The translations under genes and the position numbers were made by a program. This document shows, piece after piece, positions 10,004-17,276 of a DNA stretch of 50,676 bases (within the stretch, counting starts at the first letter, position 1; each line of letters starts with the position of its first letter). Source of the stretch: Mesorhizobium intechi (lineage in GTDB: Bacteria; Pseudomonadota; Alphaproteobacteria; Rhizobiales; Rhizobiaceae); assembly GCF_002879535.1 (NCBI RefSeq), contig NZ_PNOT02000203.1, positions 1 to 50,676 of the forward strand, in the 5' to 3' direction. The notes under the pieces are model-generated. The model did not search any database. It was not told where the DNA came from and was given only the letters and a program-made list of their open reading frames with translations.

Positions 10004-10942
10004 TTGAAAGCGGTCAGCGTCGTCATCCCTGCCTACAATGCGGCGGCCACCATCGCGACAACGCTGGCGTCGCTTGGCAGTGAGGCCGACGTCATCGGCG
10101 AGGTCCTGCTGGTCGACGATGCATCGACCGACAACACGGCCGATGTCGCACGGCGGGCAGCGGCGCAACTGGCCTTGCCGCTGCGCGTGCTGCCGGCCGA
10201 ATGCCGTGACGCCGGCGGCGCCCGCAACGTGGCGCTGGCGCAGGCGCTCCATCCCTGGGTGTATCTGATCGACGCCGACGATTTGCATCTTCAGGGCGGA
10301 TTGCGCGCGCTGCTGCGGCAGGCGGAGAACCAGCCGAAAGCCGGCATGATCGTCGGCGCCTACCGGCGGCGGGTGAACGGCCAGGATCGGCAGATCAAGA
10401 TCCCGAACGGCTATCAGGCTGCGTGCCTGGCAAATGCTTCGGCCTACGTAAAGGGCGACATACGCTCCGTCGCCGTGGGCAGCGTGCTGGCGTCCCGGCA
10501 ACTGATCGGCGACACACGGTTTCCGGCGGGCCTCGCCTATGACGAGGACACGCTGTTCTGGGCGCGGCTGATGGGCAAGGCTTCGCTGGCCATGACGCCG
10601 CAACCCGTCATGGTCTATGAGGTTTCGCCGGCCCGTTCCGACGACCGCTTTGCAATCAACCCGGTGCGGCGCTTCCTGGAGTGGCGCCGGGAATTGCGCA
10701 CGCTCACCGATTGCGGCATCCCGCTCTCGGCGCTCAAGACCAGGGAGGGGCTTGTCGCCCTCAAGATCGCCCGCGTCCACTATGCGCGCGGCGACCTGGA
10801 CATTGCCGCGCGCTTCCTGGCAGTGGCCGCGGCCGCGCCAAAGCGACGGTCAGAAGCCTGGCGCTGCCTGCGCTACAGGCTCAAGCTCGCGGTGCGACGG
10901 CGGCTGTCGGCGCCGCCGGTGGAACTGCAGGGCGCCTTGTAG
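10004..10942 (+). CDS. Family 2 glycosyltransferase
   Basis: A 312-residue GT-A fold glycosyltransferase. The nucleotide-sugar binding start is VSVVIPAYNAAATI, followed by VDDASTDNT, then DAGGARNVALAQA and the metal-binding LIDADDLHLQGGL, which supplies the DxD motif. The last 70 residues are basic (RCLRYRLKLAVRRRL), suggesting peripheral membrane contact. The start is a TTG at 10004, giving MKAVSVVIP; no ATG fits the conserved N-terminus. It stands alone between the transglutaminase operon and topoisomerase IB, so the acceptor (surface polysaccharide or protein) cannot be told from context. Confidence 0.85.
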   Translation: MKAVSVVIPAYNAAATIATTLASLGSEADVIGEVLLVDDASTDNTADVARRAAAQLALPLRVLPAECRDAGGARNVALAQALHPWVYLIDADDLHLQGGLRALLRQAENQPKAGMIVGAYRRRVNGQDRQIKIPNGYQAACLANASAYVKGDIRSVAVGSVLASRQLIGDTRFPAGLAYDEDTLFWARLMGKASLAMTPQPVMVYEVSPARSDDRFAINPVRRFLEWRRELRTLTDCGIPLSALKTREGLVALKIARVHYARGDLDIAARFLAVAAAAPKRRSEAWRCLRYRLKLAVRRRLSAPPVELQGAL

Positions 10943-11048
10943 TCGTACGGTCCCGTCATTCGCTTGCCGCGGCCAGCCGACTTTCGCGCGGGGCGTGGAA
11001 CCAGCTGTCGGCCAGCAGCTTATCTACGCATATTCGCGTGGAGCTTGC

Positions 11049-12140
11049 ATGCTGCAGAGATCCGGATTGCCGCCCTGCCGGTCAACCGACGGTGACGCCG
11101 CGTCGAAGAACGGGGCGCAAAGCGCGGCCGAGCGCGCCGCACTGACCTATGTCAGCGATGCCGAGCCCGGTATCCGCCGGGTGAAGGCAGGCAAGGGATT
11201 TTCCTACAAGGGACCGGACGGGAAAGCGGTTTCGGATGCCGCCAGGGCGCGTATCGAGGCGATCGGCATTCCGCCGGCATGGACGGATGTGTGGATCTCA
11301 CCGGATGCCGATGGGCACATCCAGGCGACCGGCAGGGATCAGCGGGGGCGCAAACAGTATCGTTATCATCCGCAATGGGCCGAAGAACGCGACGGTGCCA
11401 AGTATTCGAGCCTCGTCGCCTTCGCCGAAAGCCTAGCCACCCTGAGGGGCACGATAGACAGCGATTTGCGCCGCCACGGCCTGCCATTCGAGCGCGTCGT
11501 CGCCGCGGTCGTCTGGCTGCTCGACAACACGATGATCCGCGTCGGCAATGCCGCCTATGCAAGAGACAACAAGAGCTTCGGCCTGACGACGTTGCGCGAC
11601 CGCCATGTCGATATCAAGGGATCCAGCCTGCGCTTCGCCTTCAAGGGCAAGTCCGGCAAGGAATGGAAACTGAGGCTGGTCGATCGCCGTATCGCCGGCA
11701 TCGTGCGCGGTGCGCAGGACCTGCCGGGCCAGAAACTGTTCCAATATCTCGACGGGGAAGGCAACAGACGCCCGGTCCGCTCCGACGACGTCAACCGCTA
11801 CATTAGGGATGCCGCCGGCGATACGTTCAGCTCCAAGCATTTTCGCACCTGGGGGGCCACAATCCATGCCGCGTCGCTGTTTGCGCAGACGGAGCTGCCT
11901 GGAACCCAGGTCCAGCAAAAGCGGGTGATGAACAGCGTCATCGACAAGGTGGCCGAGCGGCTGGGCAACACGCGCGCGGTCTGCCGCAAATGCTATATTC
12001 ATCCGCTGGTCTTCGAGGCCTGGTCGCAGGGACGGCTGCTGGCAGAAATGGCGGAAGCCAACAAGCGCAAACGGCCCATCGAGGGTCTCGATGACGAGGA
12101 AGCGATCGTGCTGAGATGGTTAAAGATGCATCAACGGTGA
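11049..12140 (+). CDS. DNA topoisomerase IB (poxvirus/eukaryote-like)
   Basis: A 363-residue type IB topoisomerase, which relaxes supercoils by a 3'-phosphotyrosyl intermediate. Characteristic segments are GFSYKGPDGKAVSD and ARIEAIGIPPAWTDVWISPDADGHIQATGRDQRGRKQYRYHP (N-terminal clamp, split over residues 50-115). The catalytic domain has RVGNAAYARDNKSFGLTTLR, FKGKSGKEW and SSKHFRTWGATIHAA. The nucleophile is Tyr316 in AVCRKCYIHP. The frame is open much further upstream, but the ATG at 11049 gives the normal bacterial TopIB length. In many soil proteobacteria TopIB is an accessory enzyme near stress genes. Confidence 0.93.
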   Translation: MLQRSGLPPCRSTDGDAASKNGAQSAAERAALTYVSDAEPGIRRVKAGKGFSYKGPDGKAVSDAARARIEAIGIPPAWTDVWISPDADGHIQATGRDQRGRKQYRYHPQWAEERDGAKYSSLVAFAESLATLRGTIDSDLRRHGLPFERVVAAVVWLLDNTMIRVGNAAYARDNKSFGLTTLRDRHVDIKGSSLRFAFKGKSGKEWKLRLVDRRIAGIVRGAQDLPGQKLFQYLDGEGNRRPVRSDDVNRYIRDAAGDTFSSKHFRTWGATIHAASLFAQTELPGTQVQQKRVMNSVIDKVAERLGNTRAVCRKCYIHPLVFEAWSQGRLLAEMAEANKRKRPIEGLDDEEAIVLRWLKMHQR

Positions 12141-12152
12141 CTGGCGGCGATT

Positions 12153-12176
12153 GACGGTCGCCCTCCGTCTTTTTTT
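12153..12176 (+). terminator. Intrinsic terminator after topoisomerase IB
   Basis: The stem is GACGG (12153-12157) with CCGTC (12165-12169) and a 7-nt loop, followed directly by seven T residues (12170-12176). It starts 13 nt after the topoisomerase stop and separates that gene from the DGPF/sigma operon. Confidence 0.75.
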
Positions 12177-12186
12177 ATCGACGCGG

Positions 12187-12213
12187 TGTCGGGATCGGTC
12201 ATACTGTTTCGTC
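12187..12213 (+). promoter_or_regulatory. Candidate ECF42 sigma promoter
   Basis: TGTCGG (12187-12192) and CGTC (12210-12213) are separated by 17 nt, upstream of the DGPF gene start at 12238. As I recall it, the ECF42 group uses a TGTCGA-like -35 and a CG(A/T)C-like -10 and autoregulates its DGPF-sigma operon; this fits with one mismatch in the -35. Moderate support only. Confidence 0.45.
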
Positions 12214-12237
12214 CTTCGATACAGAAAAGGACCTGCC

Positions 12238-12612
12238 ATGCTCTACGCCATACTCTGCTATGCCTCCGAAGACGTCGTCAGCTCCTGGAGCAAGGCGCAG
12301 GACGACGAAGTCATGGCCAATCTCATCAACGTACAGGACAAGTACGCCAAGGCTGGCCGGCTTGGCCCGGTGGCGCGGCTTTTGCCGACGACGGCGGCGA
12401 CGACGCTGCGGAAAGTGAAAGGCGAATCGGTCGTCATCGACGGGCCTTTCGCCGAGACCAAGGAGCAGTTCCTGGGTTTCTACACGCTCGAATGCGCCGA
12501 TCTCGACGAGGCCGTCGAATTCGCCCGTGAGCTGTCCGAGGTCAACCCGAGCGGCGGCTCCTATGAGATCCGGCCGGTCTCGGTGTTCAATCCCACCGGT
12601 GTTGCGGTATGA
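12238..12612 (+). CDS. YCII-related / DGPF-domain protein
   Basis: A 124-residue protein of the YCII-like dimeric alpha-beta barrel family. The signature DGPFAETKEQFLGFYTLE lies at about residues 65-82, and the C-terminus shows the expected YEIRPV segment. These DGPF proteins are nearly always encoded beside ECF42 sigma factors and are thought to be part of the stress or signalling output rather than an anti-sigma factor. The start at ATG 12238 is preceded by AGAAAAGGACC. Its last four bases overlap the start of the sigma factor gene (ATGA), implying translational coupling. Confidence 0.9.
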   Translation: MLYAILCYASEDVVSSWSKAQDDEVMANLINVQDKYAKAGRLGPVARLLPTTAATTLRKVKGESVVIDGPFAETKEQFLGFYTLECADLDEAVEFARELSEVNPSGGSYEIRPVSVFNPTGVAV

Positions 12613-13883
12613 CCGAACTGGCCTGGATCAGCTCCGCGATCAGCGTCGCCAGGCCGCAGGCAATGGGCGCGCTGCTGCGCTATTTCCGCGATCTCGATAC
12701 GGCGGAGGAAGCTTTTCAGGATGCCTGCCTCAGGGCGTTGAAGAACTGGCCGCAGAACGGGCCGCCGCGCGACCCGGCGGCCTGGCTGATCTTCGTCGGC
12801 CGCAACAGCGGCATCGACGCGGTGCGCAAGCGCGCCAAGCAGGCGCCGATGCCGGAAGAGGACCAGATCTCCGATCTGGAGGATGCCGAGAGCGACATCG
12901 CGGAGCGGCTGGACGGCGCGCACTATCGCGACGACATATTGCGGCTGCTCTTCATCTGCTGCCATCCGGACCTTCCCGCAACGCAGCAGATCGCGGTCGC
13001 GCTGCGCATCGTCTCCGGTCTCACCGTCAAGCAGATCGCGCGCGCCTTCCTGGTCGGCGAGAGCGCCATGGAACAGCGCATCACCCGCGCCAAGGCGCGC
13101 ATCGCCGACGCCGGCGTGCCGTTCGAGACGCCGGGCGCGGTCGAACGCTCCGAGCGGCTCGCCGCGGTGGCGGCGATGGTCTATTTGATCTTCAACGAAG
13201 GTTACTCGACCAACAGCGGCGAGGCGCCGGCCCGCGCGCCGCTGTGCGAGGAGGCGATCCGGCTCGCCCGGTTGTTGCTGCGGCTGTTCCAGGCCGAGCC
13301 GGAGATCATGGGGCTGACGGCGCTGCTTTTGCTGCAGCATGCGCGCGCGCCGGCCCGCTTCGACAAAGACGGCGAGATCGTGCTGCTCGAGGACCAGGAT
13401 CGCAGCCTGTGGAGCCGCAAGATGATCGACGAGGGGCTGGCGCTGGTCGACAAGGCGTTACGCCATCGCAAGCCCGGTCCCTATCAGGTGCAGGCGGCAA
13501 TCGCCGCTTTGCATGCCCGGGCAGAGAAGGCCGAGGACACCGACTGGGTGGAGATCGACCTCCTCTACGGCCTGCTCGAACAGATGCAGCCGTCGCCCGT
13601 CATCACGCTCAATCGCGCGGTGGCGGTCTCCAAGGTGCGCGGCCCGGAAGCGGCCCTTGCGATGATCGAGCCGCTGGAAGAAAGGCTTTCCGGCTATTTC
13701 CACTTCTTCGGCCTCAAGGGCGGGCTGCTGATGCAGCTCGACCGGGGTGAGGAGGCGCGGGTTGCCTTCGACCGCGCCATCGCGTTGGCCAACACGGCGG
13801 CGGAAGCAGCCCATATCCGCATGCATATCGACCGTTTGATGAAAGACGGCGCCGTGCGCGTGCCGGCGAAAAAGGCCAACTGA
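12609..13883 (+). CDS. ECF42-type RNA polymerase sigma factor with C-terminal TPR-like extension
   Basis: A 424-residue sigma factor, more than twice the size of ordinary ECF sigmas. Region 2 spans about residues 10-80 (ALLRYFRDLDTAEEAFQDAC). Region 4 is at about 110-170 (LPATQQIAVALRIVSGLTV, then GESAMEQRITRAKARI). The remaining 250 residues form the ECF42 extension (MVYLIFNEGYSTNSGE, then LMQLDRGEEARVAFDRAIALANTAAEAAHI), which is TPR-like at the end and in this group replaces an anti-sigma factor as the regulatory element. It overlaps the DGPF gene by 4 bp. No anti-sigma gene is adjacent. Confidence 0.93.
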   Translation: MTELAWISSAISVARPQAMGALLRYFRDLDTAEEAFQDACLRALKNWPQNGPPRDPAAWLIFVGRNSGIDAVRKRAKQAPMPEEDQISDLEDAESDIAERLDGAHYRDDILRLLFICCHPDLPATQQIAVALRIVSGLTVKQIARAFLVGESAMEQRITRAKARIADAGVPFETPGAVERSERLAAVAAMVYLIFNEGYSTNSGEAPARAPLCEEAIRLARLLLRLFQAEPEIMGLTALLLLQHARAPARFDKDGEIVLLEDQDRSLWSRKMIDEGLALVDKALRHRKPGPYQVQAAIAALHARAEKAEDTDWVEIDLLYGLLEQMQPSPVITLNRAVAVSKVRGPEAALAMIEPLEERLSGYFHFFGLKGGLLMQLDRGEEARVAFDRAIALANTAAEAAHIRMHIDRLMKDGAVRVPAKKAN

Positions 13884-14066
13884 GCCGCGTTCGCCCATCT
13901 GGCTCAATCGTGCCGCTCGGGCTTAGACCATGCCGGGGTGGCGATTTTCCCCTGAAACGAGTAAGGCCACGCCATGACTATGCCTGAAGTGCCTTTTCGG
14001 CACGCGGGCGGCGCGAGGCTTTGACCCGACGCCATATGATGACGACGGGATCCGAAAGGGACAAAA

Positions 14067-15581
14067 ATGACCATTGCGAAGGAAACGGCCGAACTTCTGG
14101 CGAAACTGGGTGTGGCCAAGGACGCGCTTGTCGGCGGCGACCTGATCGTGCGCAGCCCGGTGACGGGCGAACAGATCGCCGCGCTGAAGACCATCTCGCC
14201 GGCCGATGCGGCCAAGACCATCGATGCCGCGCACAAGGCGTTCCAGTCCTGGCGGCTGGTGCCCGGGCCGAAGCGCGGCGAGCTGGTAAGGCTGCTCGGC
14301 GAGGAATTGCGTGCGCACAAGGCCGAGCTTGGCCGGCTGGTGTCGATCGAGGTCGGCAAGATCCCGTCCGAGGGGCTCGGCGAAGTGCAGGAGATGATCG
14401 ACATCTGCGATTTCGCCGTAGGTCTGTCCCGGCAATTGTATGGTCTGACCATCGCGACCGAGCGTCCGGGCCATCGCATGATGGAAACCTGGCATCCGCT
14501 CGGCGTGGTCGGCGTCATTTCCGCCTTCAACTTCCCGGTTGCGGTTTGGTCGTGGAATGCGGCACTGGCGCTTGTCTGCGGTGACGCCGTGGTGTGGAAG
14601 CCATCGGAGAAGACGCCGCTGACGGCGCTTGCCTGCGAGGCGATCTTCAAGCGCGCGGTCAAGCGTTTCGGCACTGATGCGCCGCAGGGGCTGGCGCCGG
14701 TGCTGATCGGCGACCGCGCCGTCGGCGAGATCCTGGTCGACCATCCGAAGGTGCCGCTGGTTTCGGCGACCGGCTCGACCCGCATGGGCCGCGACGTCGG
14801 CCCACGCCTGGCCAAGCGCTTTGCGCGTGCCGTGCTGGAACTCGGCGGCAACAATGCCGGCATCGTCTGCCCGACCGCCGATCTCGACATGGCGCTGCGC
14901 GCCATCGCTTTCGGCGCCATGGGCACGGCTGGCCAGCGCTGCACGACCCTGCGGCGCCTGTTCGTGCATGAGAGCGTCTACGATGCCTTGGTGCCGCGAC
15001 TGAAGAAAGCCTATCAGAGCGTCTCGGTCGGCAACCCGCTGGAGACCTCTTCGCTGGTTGGGCCGCTGATCGACAAGGCGGCGTTCGATGCCATGCAGAA
15101 GGCGTTGAAGGAAGCCACCGCCCATGGCGGCAAGGTGACCGGCGGCACGCGCGTCGTGAACGGTCATCCGGACGCCTACTATGTGCATCCGGCCCTGGTC
15201 GAGATGCCGAAGCAGGTCGCGCCTGTGACGGAAGAGACCTTCGCGCCGATTCTCTATGTGATGAAGTATTCGGATTTCGACGCCGTGCTCGACGAACACA
15301 ATGCGGTGGGTGCGGGCCTGTCGTCGTCGATCTTCACGCGCGATCTGCAGGAATCGGAGCGTTTCCTGGGTGTCGACGGCTCGGATTGTGGCATCGCCAA
15401 TGTCAATATCGGCACGTCGGGCGCCGAGATCGGCGGTGCTTTCGGCGGTGAAAAGGAAACCGGCGGCGGCCGCGAGAGCGGCTCCGATGCGTGGAAGGCT
15501 TATATGCGGCGCGCCACCAACACGGTGAACTATTCCAAGGCGCTGCCGCTTGCCCAGGGCGTGTCGTTCGACATCGACTGA
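14067..15581 (+). CDS. amaB: ALDH7-type aldehyde dehydrogenase, probable L-aminoadipate-semialdehyde dehydrogenase
   Basis: A 504-residue NAD-dependent aldehyde dehydrogenase. Catalytic Cys292 lies in GTAGQRCTTLRR and general base Glu258 in VLELGGNNAG. The cofactor region shows GVVGVISAFNFPVAVWSWNAALALVCGD and WKPSEKTPLTALA. The overall pattern (LELGGNNA, GQRCTTLRRLFVHESVYD, FGGEKETGGGRESGSDAWKAYMRR) is that of the ALDH7A1/AmaB/PcdB group, which oxidises alpha-aminoadipate semialdehyde to alpha-aminoadipate in lysine breakdown. The substrate is inferred from the subgroup and from gcdH nearby. The ATG follows a GAAAGGGAC ribosome binding site. The 183-bp gap upstream holds a small GTGCC/GGCAC hairpin (13989-14003) and no gene. 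Confidence 0.9.
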   Translation: MTIAKETAELLAKLGVAKDALVGGDLIVRSPVTGEQIAALKTISPADAAKTIDAAHKAFQSWRLVPGPKRGELVRLLGEELRAHKAELGRLVSIEVGKIPSEGLGEVQEMIDICDFAVGLSRQLYGLTIATERPGHRMMETWHPLGVVGVISAFNFPVAVWSWNAALALVCGDAVVWKPSEKTPLTALACEAIFKRAVKRFGTDAPQGLAPVLIGDRAVGEILVDHPKVPLVSATGSTRMGRDVGPRLAKRFARAVLELGGNNAGIVCPTADLDMALRAIAFGAMGTAGQRCTTLRRLFVHESVYDALVPRLKKAYQSVSVGNPLETSSLVGPLIDKAAFDAMQKALKEATAHGGKVTGGTRVVNGHPDAYYVHPALVEMPKQVAPVTEETFAPILYVMKYSDFDAVLDEHNAVGAGLSSSIFTRDLQESERFLGVDGSDCGIANVNIGTSGAEIGGAFGGEKETGGGRESGSDAWKAYMRRATNTVNYSKALPLAQGVSFDID

Positions 15582-15613
15582 GAACGCCGAGGTCTGCCCA
15601 AGATCAGCGTCGG

Positions 15614-15632
15614 TGATGCTCGGCGAGCATCA
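15614..15632. repeat. 19-bp near-perfect palindrome
   Basis: TGATGCTCG-G-CGAGCATCA, with 9-bp perfect arms around one base, 33 nt after the aldehyde dehydrogenase stop. It could be a short transcription terminator stem (no T-run) or a dimeric operator. Confidence 0.6.
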
Positions 15633-15660
15633 ATCGACACAGGGTGTACACGGGGCTCTA

Positions 15661-15692
15661 ATGCTGGACAGGTTCTGACGATTGTCCAGCAT
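15661..15692. repeat. 10-bp inverted repeat
   Basis: ATGCTGGACA (15661-15670) and TGTCCAGCAT (15683-15692) are perfect arms around a 12-nt spacer. It lies between the aldehyde dehydrogenase and the gene remnant and shares the ATGCT/AGCAT ends of the palindrome 30 nt upstream. Terminator or operator cannot be decided by eye. Confidence 0.6.
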
Positions 15693-15704
15693 CGGCCGTA
15701 CCGG

Positions 15705-15888
15705 TCAGCGGCCGGCGGCAGGGCCAAAGGCTACGTCGCCGGCGGCATCGATGATGGCCGGCTTCACCGCCTGGGCGGTCTGTATCTCCGACAGAATCGC
15801 GCGACACCCACATCACCGAATGACCGCGTTGGCCGAGCCAGCCGACGCTGCCGAGGTCCTCGGCGGCGCGCAGCTTGCGTGCAAGACT
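15705..15888 (-). pseudogene. C-terminal remnant of a paralogue of the gene at 16086-16904
   Basis: On the minus strand this stretch reads LARKLRAAEDLGSVGWLGQRGHSVMWVS, split here by length: LARKLRAAEDLG then SVGWLGQRGHSVMWVS. After a one-base frame change near 15800 it continues with LSEIQTAQAVKPAIIDAAG to a TGA at 15705-15707. The intact neighbour has LGRKLRTAEELG, SIGWLGQRGHSVMWVS and then YEEYMTVQAAKLAVVDNAF in the same order and spacing. DNA identity is very high over 15800-15880 versus 16180-16260. Upstream of 15888 the homology stops at an in-frame stop codon. It is therefore a truncated, frameshifted copy. The remaining 200 bp up to 16085 holds nothing I recognise. Confidence 0.75.
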
Positions 15889-16085
15889 ACCTTTTCAACT
15901 TTCGCGGCTTGTGCCCAGACGCCGCCCATCGATAGTGGTGACTGGGTGCTGGGCACTATGGTGGACGCAGCTTCTTCGCTACGCGGAAGCGCAAGATCGG
16001 CATCTCTCCTTGTCCGCCCCAATTACAGGCGGAAATCCGCCTCGCGCTTTCCCCAAGATCGGCCCTTGTGCGGGGCGCTGCTCAG

Positions 16086-16904
16086 TCATCGCGGTGGCGG
16101 AAAACAAGCCTTGAAGGCATTGTCGACGACAGCCAGCTTGGCTGCCTGCACCGTCATGTATTCCTCGTAGAACCCGTGCGACACCCACATCACCGAATGA
16201 CCGCGTTGGCCAAGCCAGCCAATGCTGCCGAGTTCCTCGGCGGTGCGCAGTTTGCGGCCGAGATGGGTCCGCGACAGCTTCAGCCATTTGGCGAAATCGC
16301 CGATCGAAACCACGCCGGTCGGAATCCGCTCCAGGCCGGCATGATCCGGATCGATGCCGGACATCAGCCAGTCCATCACGATGCCGCCATTGTTGAGCCA
16401 GATGAAAAGGGAAAAGGTCTGGTTGGGTTCGCGCACCGGCTTTGATGCCAGCAGGCCGTCAGCGATCAGTGGCTGCAGCGTGGCAAGCATGTCGGGCCGT
16501 TCCAGGTACCTGCCCAGCCGGTCGCCGCCATCGATATGGTCAAGTGTGCGCAGATGGGCGGTCACCCAGCCGGTGAACCTCTCGATGGTGGCGGCCGTCG
16601 GTTGCAGGGGATGCGTGCGGCCGTCCCCGCCCGCCACATACTCGGCGATGTTGTAGTGCAGCATCTCCTTGATGAAAGCATCCGCCGTATTGCGGCTGGC
16701 CACGGCGTTCCTGTGCACGACCTCGATGAAACGCGATACGGTCAGTTCCTTTCGGCGGTCGTTCGGGTCCCGCCGGAAGTGCATGGCAAGGCCCACATGG
16801 GCCATCAACCAGCGTTGCTGCGTGGCAAAGATTGAAGCCAGTCGCGGGGTTTCCTCATAGATTCGGATCAGGGACTGCGACTGTTCCTGTACGTAGCGGT
16901 GCAA
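16086..16904 (-). CDS. Uncharacterised protein with C-terminal helix-turn-helix-like region
   Basis: A 272-residue protein from a TTG start, with no recognised enzyme motif. The C-terminal third (VSIGDFAKWLKLSRTHLGRK, then RTAEELGSIGWLGQRGHSVMWVS) looks like a winged helix-turn-helix, suggesting a DNA-binding regulator. The start is uncertain: the frame stays open upstream to 16988 and the extra codons read like protein (SALNLEDIAAHPALHRYVQ), yet no ATG or GTG occurs before an in-frame TAG at 16989-16991. Either the TTG at 16904 is used or the true 5' end has been lost. A decayed copy of its 3' end lies 200 bp away, so the locus has undergone duplication and decay. Confidence 0.6.
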   Translation of the reverse strand: MHRYVQEQSQSLIRIYEETPRLASIFATQQRWLMAHVGLAMHFRRDPNDRRKELTVSRFIEVVHRNAVASRNTADAFIKEMLHYNIAEYVAGGDGRTHPLQPTAATIERFTGWVTAHLRTLDHIDGGDRLGRYLERPDMLATLQPLIADGLLASKPVREPNQTFSLFIWLNNGGIVMDWLMSGIDPDHAGLERIPTGVVSIGDFAKWLKLSRTHLGRKLRTAEELGSIGWLGQRGHSVMWVSHGFYEEYMTVQAAKLAVVDNAFKACFPPPR

Positions 16905-17255
16905 GGCCGGATGGGCGGCTATGTCTTCCAGATTCAGCGCGGATCTCCCGATCTCTTGAAAGCAACTCGGATAGCGAAGTTGCGTTCCCTATTTTTCAGC
17001 CTTCAACACTTGTGTCCAGACGTACCATTTGCTGACAACAGGGCCAGCCGGGGCATGGATCGGCAGGCACCGGTCCGTGGTTCAGTCCGCTAACTGATGC
17101 TTTGGCTTGGAAACTCCCGGGCGATAGTATCGCGCGGCGGCGGACCCTTGCCGCGTTCTACTTGGAAATGCGATCGACCGCCTGGATTATCGAACGAGTA
17201 TCGCAATTCCCGCCATTTGCCAGGACCTTGGCGACGCCGCTTCCATCTGCGCCAT
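16905..17255. other. Region without a supported gene
   Basis: About 350 bp between the nasA 3' end and the uncharacterised gene. The first 84 bases keep the frame of the uncharacterised gene open (possible lost 5' coding sequence). Short frames elsewhere have no ribosome binding site or conserved motif. No promoter or repeat was recognised. Confidence 0.4.
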
Positions 17256-17274
17256 CGCAATCGCAGGGATTGCG
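17256..17274 (-). terminator. Hairpin just after nasA
   Basis: CGCAATC (17256-17262) and GATTGCG (17268-17274) form a 7-bp stem with a 5-nt loop directly after the nasA stop codon at 17277-17279. No U-run follows on the nasA strand, so it is at best a weak terminator or a 3'-end stabiliser. Confidence 0.4.
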
Positions 17275-17276
17275 GC

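Noticed and set aside
10617..11048. N-terminal extension of topoisomerase IB
   Set aside because: It overlaps the glycosyltransferase in another frame and is not similar to topoisomerase; the ATG at 11049 gives the normal length.
16086..16904. Calling this gene a standard AraC or LysR regulator
   Set aside because: Only one helix-turn-helix-like segment is visible and the N-terminal part matches neither family.
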